Origin: Diphasiastrum complanatum
Taxonomy: Eukaryota; Streptophyta; Lycopodiopsida; Lycopodiales; Lycopodiaceae
Assembly (NCBI GenBank): GCA_029204225.1
Contig: CM055108.1
Span: 9,421,849 to 9,485,848, forward strand
Direction: 5' to 3'
Length of the DNA stretch: 64,000 nt
In this document: piece by piece, positions 56,897 to 64,000 of the stretch
Numbering within the stretch: position 1 is the stretch's first letter
Layout of the letters: the number at the start of each line of letters is the position of its first letter
Program-made: the position numbers and the translations under genes
The notes under the pieces: model-generated
What the model saw: only the letters and a program-made list of their open reading frames with translations
The model's database searches: none
Told to the model about the DNA's origin: nothing

Positions 56897-57642
56897 TTGA
56901 AGCGAAGAAAACTCAAATGATGAACAATAATTGTTGCTACACAATCTAAATGGGATCCAATAATAGAGTACTATCTCCTCCTATGAAAGATCTTGCAACT
57001 ATTTGTGAATTGATTCTCACTAGCTACACAAATATCTCTAAAACAAGATCTATTTCACATCAAATGATGGAGTATAGGCAAAGTTAGGATCAAACACTCT
57101 TAGCACATGTGAAGTACACTAAGAGACCAAATTTGACTCAAATACAATGATATTGCATGAAACAAAATGGCCAAGATCTCAAAACAGTGCCTAGATCACA
57201 TATAGATGAGATACAACTGTGATTTTGGATCAACCAAGCAATCTCTTGACCAAACCAAATGTGTCCACCCAAGTCTAGGTGCCCTACCTAACCCTCTTCA
57301 AAAGCTTATAACTTCTGATTGGCTCAACCAAATGGAATAAAACTAATTGCATCAAAAACTAGACAAAAATAGCTTCAAAACAAGCTATCAAGCAAGATAA
57401 ATGGATCAAGCATGAGAGAGAACTTCCAAACTGAAGTTGGATGTTCCTCACACGTGTCTGAGCACTTGATTCTGTACAGTACCAGGTCAGACACAATCAA
57501 TGTCCTTTTGATCTCTTTTGATCCAAAATTGAACAAGATAGGTAGAAAAATGGACCTTGACAATTTCTAGCTCAAGGTTGATGGATAGTTTTCACTTAAA
57601 TGGATCAAAATGCATGGTAACCTTAGGTAGGCTCTGATAGCA

Positions 57643-58452
57643 TGTTGATTTCACACGTGTGGACTGTCCACAACATGTACTTGTGATCTCCTAAGGTGTG
57701 TAGATGCACCAAGATCAAGACTAGATTGAGATTCAAGATCTATCTTTGATTCTATGGCAAAAACACACTACTACATGCATTCAATCACTTCCAACTCTCA
57801 CTCACATGTGTGGGAAGTATTCAAAAATTATTCTAAGTAAAAACAAGCTGCTCTCCTTGGGTAGAGAGAGAAAAACCATCATGAGCTCTCGGGTAGAGAG
57901 AGAAAGCTAGAAATCCAATGACACTCAAAATCCACATAATCACCAAATCAATTAGATCCAAAATGAGGAGTACAATGATACTAGTAGATCCACAATCTAC
58001 CACTATGCTTAACTATGATCACCTCTTAATCCTATTGGACCATTGATCCATGCACCTTTTATTCTATTGGACTATATTCAAGCACACCTCAAATTCCTAT
58101 TGGACCTCACATGGTTCTACCTCTAAATCCTATTGGACCTCTTAGAATTCATCAAACAAAGGCATTACACTTGTCTACACTCTAATTGGCACGAGTTTAG
58201 CCTCTTACTCTATTTTGGCTCAATAGTGGCATTACAGGTGGAAATTAATAATTTGCCATCTATGCCAAATTTGACCCTATCAATATCCTACACCTAAATG
58301 CTTGACTATGAAATTCTATGAGACCCCTATATCAAACATTTTGATTTACTTTACAATTCTCCACACGTGGGAACATCCTCCACACATGTGAGATTCACTT
58401 ACAAACTTCTATCATAAAAAATACCAAGCTAGATTTTTGCCAATTTCTCACA
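57643..58452 (-). repeat. F 5' LTR
   Basis: About 810 bp. Its plus-strand left end TGTTGATTTCACACGTGTGG abuts the PBS. The right end TTTCTCACA gives a minus-strand start TGTGAGAAATTGG similar to the B LTR start TGTGAAAAATGC. It holds several CACATGTG/CACACGTG motifs (57653, 57794, 58371, 58385). The outer boundary is inferred, since no partner LTR is present. Confidence 0.65.
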
Positions 58453-59232
58453 CTATCTGCTTGCTAAGAGCTTCTATCCTTAATAGTTGATTGTCTCGCT
58501 TGTCAGATTTGGCATATGTTGGATTACTCTGGTCAGACAATACTTCTAGCCTCGATACTGTCGTAAGTGTTGAACCGTAAATTCAAAATTGGAATTTGTC
58601 TTTAAACTAATCGGCTGTTTAATTGCTTTTGTAATTCAACTATCAATTGTTTTGAACTTAATTGTGATCATGGTATTTGAAATTACTATTTCATTTTCAC
58701 GGTAGAATGTTCGTACTTACAAATCCTGAAGAATCCACTATGTTGTTGTAAATCGATATTCATTGAAGTTCACTCATGGATACTCGAACATTGTATCGTT
58801 CGGTTGAATGAGCAATAGTCGTTGTTGAGGATTGATTGTCCGATCACGTTTACATTGCTCTGAGATGTTTGTGAATTTCTTTGTATCAAACTTACTGATG
58901 CAACAATGTCTTTCTTTTCTGACAAACTTAATTAGGTGCACAGACTGATATATCAATCTGGCCGATAAGTTAGATGCTCTTTTCCAATAATGATTTAGGT
59001 ACGATATGACAATTTTCAAGATCAATTATCCTTTTGTTATTGTATGTCAAAGTCACATTTTAGTTGGTGATACTGGTTGCCAAATTCGGGCAATGTCTGT
59101 TGACAACCTGCTTAAGTACCAAGAATAACAAATGAACCAAAATCAATAAGCAATGCCTTTGGGGTTCGAATATCTTTTTATTCTAAATTTCCATACTTTT
59201 GAGATAAGTATAGTATGACATATGCTTATTTT
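58453..59232. other. unassigned; possibly a Gypsy 5' LTR
   Basis: No ORF with recognisable domain. It lies directly upstream of a Gypsy-type PBS at 59233, so at least its right part (ending TATGACA near 59220) may be that element's LTR. No partner copy was found in the window to delimit it. Confidence 0.35.
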
Positions 59233-59249
59233 TGGCGCCGTTATTGGGG
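59233..59249 (+). promoter_or_regulatory. Gypsy-type primer-binding site
   Basis: TGGCGCCGTTATTGGGG resembles the TGGCGCCGTTGCCGGGG site that follows the 5' LTR in plant Tat/Athila-type Gypsy elements; here two bases differ. It is followed by ATTGCTAATTTG and a leader. Confidence 0.65.
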
Positions 59250-59548
59250 GATTGCTAATTTGTTGGATTTACATGATTACTTGTTAGAGATGAATGCCAA
59301 CCGCATGAACAGTCCAGATTTGAGTGATTGGAACGATATCGGAAACACGAGAGGAATTCATAAAAAATCCTCAGGAATCTATTTGGAGTGGTGCAACAAC
59401 TTTCACTACACTTCAATAAGCTGAAGCCTTCTTCGATGCTCTTGTTGACCATTTTGATAATGTACCTGAAATGGTTTTTCTGATAATCTTGATACAGAGG
59501 TTTCGGATAAACCTGGTCTGAACCTGAACCTGTTGGAATGGCAAACGA

Positions 59549-60138
59549 TGTGGCATGTCATACGTGCCTGCGGGACGCATGCGGGATCCCATCCCCACCG
59601 CCTAGCCACCCGCCATCATTCCCCTTTGACCCCAAAAGGGCTGGTACCAGGGGACAAGGGTACATTGTCTACAATGGGCTTATGTGTGGGTCCTGTTATA
59701 GTCTCCATTTGCTTATGGGACGAATGCACTCTTTTTGGTGCCTTTTCGGATGCAGCCGCTTTGTGCGTAGCTTGCATCCTCCAACACCCCCACTCAAGCG
59801 AGCACAGGGCAAAGGAAACCCCCACTTGCTTGTTCAGGACTAGAACACTTGCTCTACTACCACCTCAGAGTTTTTCGGCAACGGAGAGCAGTCTAGTAGA
59901 CGATGTGGCGCATCGTACGCATCTGTGGGCCATGTGCAGGATCCCATCCCCACCGCCTAGCCACCCGCCATCATTCCCCTTTGACCCCAAAAGGGCTGGT
60001 ACTAGGGGACAAGGGTACATTGTCTACAATGAGCTTATATATGGGTTCTGTTATAGTCTCCATTTGCTTATGGGACGAATGTACTCTTTTTGGTGCCTTT
60101 TTGGATGCAACCACTTTGTGCGTAGCTTGCATCCTCCA
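59549..60138 (+). mobile_element. TRIM-like element with two 235-bp terminal direct repeats
   Basis: Repeat 1 (59549-59783) and repeat 2 (59904-60138) are each 235 bp, begin TGTGGC, end GCATCCTCCA, and match at roughly 88-90 percent by eye. The 120 bp between them have no coding potential. The unit is GC-rich compared with its surroundings and sits in the leader/gag of the Gypsy remnant. Flanks AACGA (left) and ATAGA (right) match at only three of five bases. No tRNA-Met PBS is seen after repeat 1. A 266-codon ORF through it (59533-60333) is fortuitous until ~60139. Confidence 0.6.
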
Positions 60139-60800
60139 ATAGAACCAAATATGGAGCCTCTTGTAGCAAGATATACTGCTTGTTCAAAGATCAAGTATGA
60201 TTATTTCAAAGGCACTTCTTCGGACGATGCAGACAACTATGTCTCCCAATTCAAATCAATTGTTGTTTCCAATAATGAGGGAACAAATGCAGAAGTTACG
60301 AATATTCCTTGGTTTGCTGCGAAAACAAGCTGACATATTGTAGAATCAAATGGACCGTGTAGCGATCAACACCTGGGAGCTGTTAAAACAAGCCTTTCTC
60401 AACCAATTGCGTGAGATCAGTTATTCCTCCAAAGTGCTTGCATGACTAAAATAAGTGCAGAAGAAGGAGAATGAGTTTTTGAGACGATACACAAGGAAGA
60501 TAAAGAACTTAGGTAGAAAACTAGTTGGTGTATATCATGTTGCTATGCAGATTGAATGGTACCTTGCAGGTCTATCGTCAAAGATTGACAAATATTGTTG
60601 GAGAAAGAGGGTGTGTCGTGTGTGAGAAATGAAAATAGCTCAAAAAGAAAACGAAGATGAAAAAGAAGCGAACGTGAAACAAACTCGAACGAAAAGTGTT
60701 CGTGCGCAGCGGAATGAGCTATATGACTCTTTCCCTAAGCATGACTACGCCTATTAGAAACGAGCAGAACGTTATAGAAATCACAGTCGTTCTGATTACA
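60139..60800 (+). pseudogene. Gypsy Gag fragment
   Basis: Begins near EPNMEPLVARYTACSKIKYD. Retrotransposon Gag features follow in three frames separated by stops: GTSSDDADNYVSQF, WELLKQAFLNQLREISY, then KKENEFLRRYTRKIKNLGRK and the Lys/Glu-rich QKENEDEKEANVK. Stops at 60331, ~60443 and ~60452 make it a pseudogene. No protease or pol follows. Confidence 0.7.
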
Positions 60801-62274
60801 TAGCCGAACGTTAATAAAACACCAAAAGAATAATTTGTCGCGAACAACTAGAGAAATTATTTGTCGCGAATGATTTGTGATGAGCTAGACTGAGCTCGAT
60901 TGATAATCAGTCACGAATTAGTTGCAAAAGGCAAGACAAAATATTAGTCGCCAACACCTAGACTAATAATGACTCACGAAGAACTGATTACCAGAGTAAG
61001 CAACAAGAAAGTCAAACAGAATGAAAAATAAGCATAGCAATATTGACACAGATCTGAACATAGAACAAAAGAGTTGTTATCAGATTAAGTATAGCAAAAT
61101 ATACATGTCAATAATGCGGTAGAGCACAAGACAATAGCAGACGAAACCACGTGCTCTACAAAGCTAATTCAATTTGTAAGAGGAATGAACCTATTACTGA
61201 CAATAAAGAATCAATGCACAAGGCATCTACTTTGTTTATCTCTGATAAGCTGTGATGCCACGAAATTGTTAAATATTGAATATCAACAAAAATATGGCAT
61301 GATATACTCAAAAATGAAGACATGAGCAGGATAAATTTAAATCATGAAGAGGCCTAAGTCATTTTTCGGGAATATATCTCCTAAAGTACTTGCCTTGTAA
61401 TTAAGGGCAAGACCTTTAAAAGGAAAGACATTGCCTTGGATAACCTTTACTAGGTTGTCCACGCGAAATGACAAGATATGGAAAGACAAGTTAAACTAGA
61501 GTAAGTTTAACTCTTAGTTAAATATACCTCTTATGGTATAATTGAACGTATATTCAATCTAATTGTTAACTAGACCCTTTCGCAGGAGTGGCGCACCTGT
61601 TGTTTTAGAAGTGTGTTTGTTCGTCTCGTAGAACATATTGATCTCACACTTCAGTCTCGAGCATCGAGAGAGAAGAGTTTATGCATATGTAAGAGATTGA
61701 AGAAGTGAATAGAGTGCTGAGAGTTATTCTCCCATATCTCCGTTCTCCGCACTGTTGAGTGTGAGTGATCTTGAGTCTACTAGCAATCTCTAATGCATCA
61801 CATGAATTACTCTATGATTAGACAAACTCTCTAGCGCATTACAGTTGTTTGCAGTGTATCCGTAAAGCATGCTCTAAACAATTGTCTTGATATCATCTTA
61901 TTCATCTATCGCAAATACTTTCTTGTCGGCACTCGAATAACGACTACATTTGGTACAGTCTAGCACGATCATTGAATAAAATTGTATGTATACATATGAG
62001 ATGACAGTCCCTGTCTGAAGAATTGAGTCTTTTGATCTGCGTTCCTGATTGTAATTGACATAAGTTTCTAACGTGCTCTCAAACTATTCGTGTTCTGTAA
62101 CCACTAATTTGGACTTAAGTTGTTGAGGACTTTTGTCTGCAAATGAACAGTTCATGAACGCAATTAATTAATTGTCTGCACAGCCATGAATACATCGAAC
62201 ATTTCTCGATTCTCTATTGACACCTTAATCAGCTGGAGTGTAGTACTGCTATACTATATTGTAGCCAATAGGAG
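60801..62274. other. unassigned 1.5 kb, no gene
   Basis: No ORF above ~60 codons and no recognised domain. It contains repeated TTTGTCGCGAA (60835-60880). The right part (61600-62050) has the look of an LTR R-U5 region (GAGAGAAGAG, ATCTCCGTTCTCC), but no partner copy or clear TG...CA ends were found. Confidence 0.4.
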
Positions 62275-62552
62275 CTTTGACTCATGACCACGTCTGGTTC
62301 TTGATCAGAGGAATACTCTCTGTCCATAGCTTCTCTCCAGAGATCATAGTTTGGTTGGTTGAGTGCCTCTTCGTCTGTCGTCAGTTCCTATATCAAGAGA
62401 TAGGCAGACTCAGGAGTATACCTTGTGGGCTGTGTGCGCACTCGGCTTGATCTTCTGGGAGGATTCGACTGTTGAACTGCTCCTAGGACTTGTTGCTGGT
62501 TAGTAGCAACATCTTCGTCTGATTCGTTGTCAGAAGTGGGTCGACAATAGAC
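62275..62552 (-). pseudogene. element G: Copia IN-RT linker and RT start
   Basis: The minus frame has an Asp/Glu-rich stretch, PPRRSSRVRTQPTRYTPES (the pre-RT basic element), then NYDLWREAMDREYSSLIKNQ at the RT N-terminus, cut at ~62280. It resembles the corresponding part of E (KEAMDKEYSSLIKNQTW). It abuts the unknown gene at 62553 with no visible LTR or target duplication. Confidence 0.85.
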
Positions 62553-63790
62553 ATGCCTGACAACCGAAGAAAGAATTACGATTTGTGGATTGATGGAAGT
62601 TTGTATCCATTGGATCCGAGCTCGATGCAAGCTCCACAATTCCAATCCATCACACAATTAATAAAGTTTTTGTGTGACGGAGAAAGCGGTTTATTGGGTT
62701 ATTGTGAAAGATTGACGACTTATGGTGTTGCAAACTCGGTTCAGAAAATACAGAGTTTAGAATGTATGTTAAATGGCTTGCTGACTATAGAGAAAAAGAG
62801 ATCGCATTATTACAAACAAAAGAAGATGATGCACGTTTACATAATATTATGTTAAGTTTGAATACAAGTAATGATCAATTCCGACAAGTTGTTCAAACAC
62901 TACGTATATCAAATGACCGATTTAAAGGAGAAACTCGCATACTAGATAAGAAATTAAAAAGAAACAAGCGAAAAAGAATTTTGAAGGACATTGATGAGCT
63001 TTCGCTAAATGGAGGCCAATGGAGAAAAAGGATTCAAGCATTAGTTTTACTTTAGTTTTGTGAAGTAGCATGACATTTATTTTGTGTCCTATTTGGGTTT
63101 CTTGATTTTCGTAATCATTTGCAGATCAGCATTGGTTGCAAATTAGCATATGAAGGACAATGACCTGATCGAAAAATCATTGAGTTCGGTATTGACAACC
63201 AAGTCCACAAAGTCTTTATTGGACAATAATTGATATTCTCGAATCAAGTCCAAGGTCACTGCGGATTTGATGAACTAATCGGTAAGTTAATCGACCGAAC
63301 GTTAATTCAGGGAGCATGTGATTTCTCAGGTATTAGCAGGGAGGCATATGCCAGTATACTTAAAATTATTAAAGAGGCTTTTGGACAATTGCATGTAAGA
63401 AAATTTCTCATTTCTCGCCCTTTTCAGATAAGAGTGGAGAGAGATGTATTGAATAAGGGTATGCAAAATGTCATTGGAATCCCTTTTCACATCAATGAGA
63501 TTTACAATTCAAAGTCTGGCAATTTGTCATATGATTCTACCAACAACTTATTTGTGGATTTGAATCATTTATTGAGATTTATAGTGAAATTCTATAGTAT
63601 TACAAGTGTTAGTATGAGCAAACTTATTCTGGTGGTCAAGCTAGATGAATCGGAAGTTATAAAAGGACAAAAGCTGAAAAGAGTAAGTATTACTCTCATG
63701 AATGGAGCATTGAGCCATGCAACAAACTCAAGGGATCTCAACTTCAGTGTGCAATCAGAAGACAACATATGATGGCTAGCATGTTTTCAG
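62553..63790 (+). pseudogene. unrecognised intron-containing gene, decayed
   Basis: The first part (62553-~62760, then one frame over to 63053) encodes a polar protein whose second half is coiled-coil-like (QVVQTLRISNDRFKGE, then KKLKRNKRKR). A splice-acceptor-like TTTGCAG at 63119-63125 is followed by a long frame to 63790. That frame includes YASILKIIKEAFGQLHVRKF, NNLFVDLNHLLRFIVKFYS, MSKLILVVKLDESEV and RVSITLMNGALSHAT. It is broken by stops near 63162, 63228 and 63771 (TGA in an N-I-stop-W-L-A context). I do not recognise the family. It is not a known LTR-element domain. It may be a decayed host gene or an undescribed transposon protein. Confidence 0.45.
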
Positions 63791-63874
63791 GTAAAAAATG
63801 ATTGTTTTCATGTGCAATTTCTTTTGGTAATTGTTTTGAATACATAAAAACTTGTGATTCCATATGTTGAACAG

Positions 63875-63940
63875 GTTATCAAGGAGGATCACGATGTTTT
63901 TTCCTGGATTTTGGGCTCAGATTACATCACCCACTACATG
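63875..63940 (+). pseudogene. next exon of the unrecognised gene
   Basis: The exon before it ends ...TTTTCAG/GTAAAAAATG at 63790; an 84-bp intron ends TTGAACAG at 63874. The frame continues VIKEDHDVFSWILGSDYITH and stops at a second donor ATG/GTAAGATA at 63940. Correct phase and short AT-rich introns support a real spliced gene extending past the window. Confidence 0.5.
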
Positions 63941-64000
63941 GTAAGATACATTTGAATAGTGTCTTACAATTTTATAATTTTAGTATAACTTGCTTGATAG

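Larger units (their letters stand above)
55576..58452 (-). mobile_element. Copia element F, 5' half only
   Basis: Minus-strand: 5' LTR 57643-58452, PBS 57630-57642 (TGCTATCAGAGCC, one mismatch), leader, Gag and protease down to ~55586. It breaks off there; integrase, RT, RNase H and the 3' LTR are absent. The Gag is closest to element C (both share SNYSIWK.RMES and LQDVMDIVLG). Confidence 0.88.

Noticed and set aside
59549-59783. 5S-rRNA-bearing Cassandra-type LTR
   Set aside because: Only GGATCCCATC and a short ATCATAC-like match are seen; the internal promoter boxes of 5S genes and the tRNA-Met PBS are missing.
59533-60333. A 266-codon ORF as a novel gene
   Set aside because: It reads through both repeats of the TRIM-like unit; only the last ~64 codons are protein-like, and these are Gypsy Gag.
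1-64000. tRNA, rRNA or other structured RNA genes
   Set aside because: No cloverleaf-capable segment with A and B boxes or rRNA-like block was recognised by eye; the tRNA-like matches are primer-binding sites of retrotransposons. A tRNAscan or Rfam run would be needed to exclude them.

Overview
This window reads as nuclear DNA of a land plant (species not determinable from the sequence): AT-rich, almost free of host genes, and built nearly entirely of Ty1/Copia LTR retrotransposons inserted into one another. Typical plant hallmarks are visible: LTRs with TG...CA ends, primer-binding sites matching initiator tRNA-Met (TGGTATCAGAGCC) directly after the 5' LTRs, purine-rich tracts before the 3' LTRs, 5-bp target duplications, and gag-PR-IN-RT-RH gene order. 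Names used below (A, P, R, E, B, H, D, C, F, G) are local labels.

Layout. 1-1204: unassigned DNA plus a minus-strand zinc-knuckle fragment. 1205-16126: remains of Copia element A (RT/RH end and two tandem LTRs). A solo LTR of family R (1638-2319) splits its RNase H, and element P (4142-15956) splits its second LTR. P in turn carries a solo R LTR (4162-4843) in its own 5' LTR and the complete element R1 (6949-13107) in its gag-pol. 16127-18689: a non-Copia island with an orphan minus ORF, a striking regularly spaced array of palindromes forming one 316-bp hyper-palindrome, and a decayed plus-strand ORF. 18690-32640: minus-strand Copia E, split in its integrase by element B (20226-31916, itself internally inverted), whose 3' LTR holds the complete element R2 (21004-27166). 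32641-34500: a mosaic of Ty3/Gypsy RH-IN and Copia gag pieces. About 34645-55006: the LTR of element H, split by the large minus-strand element D (35128-54693). D contains the nearly intact R3 (38245-44402) and element C (44590-50934), and C carries a 377-bp inverted-repeat element. 55576-58452: 5' half of minus-strand Copia F. 58453-62552: Gypsy leader/gag with a TRIM-like insertion, unassigned DNA and a Copia scrap. 62553-63940: an unrecognised, intron-containing, apparently decayed gene.

The three full-length R elements are the youngest layer. R3 has LTRs that look identical and one 1304-codon gag-pol ORF, so it is the best candidate for a recently mobile copy. R1 and R2 share one frameshift in integrase, so they probably moved with proteins supplied in trans. 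Nesting gives a relative chronology: A older than P older than R1; E older than B older than R2; H older than D older than C and R3.

The least explained signals are: (1) the 16684-17068 palindrome array; (2) a CACAYGTGTG palindrome, often near a GTACAGTAC motif, recurring in LTRs and leaders of otherwise different Copia families; (3) a two-copy inverted-repeat element without a visible target duplication; (4) a 590-bp TRIM-like unit with two 235-bp repeats. All coordinates come from reading by eye; no alignments or database searches were run.
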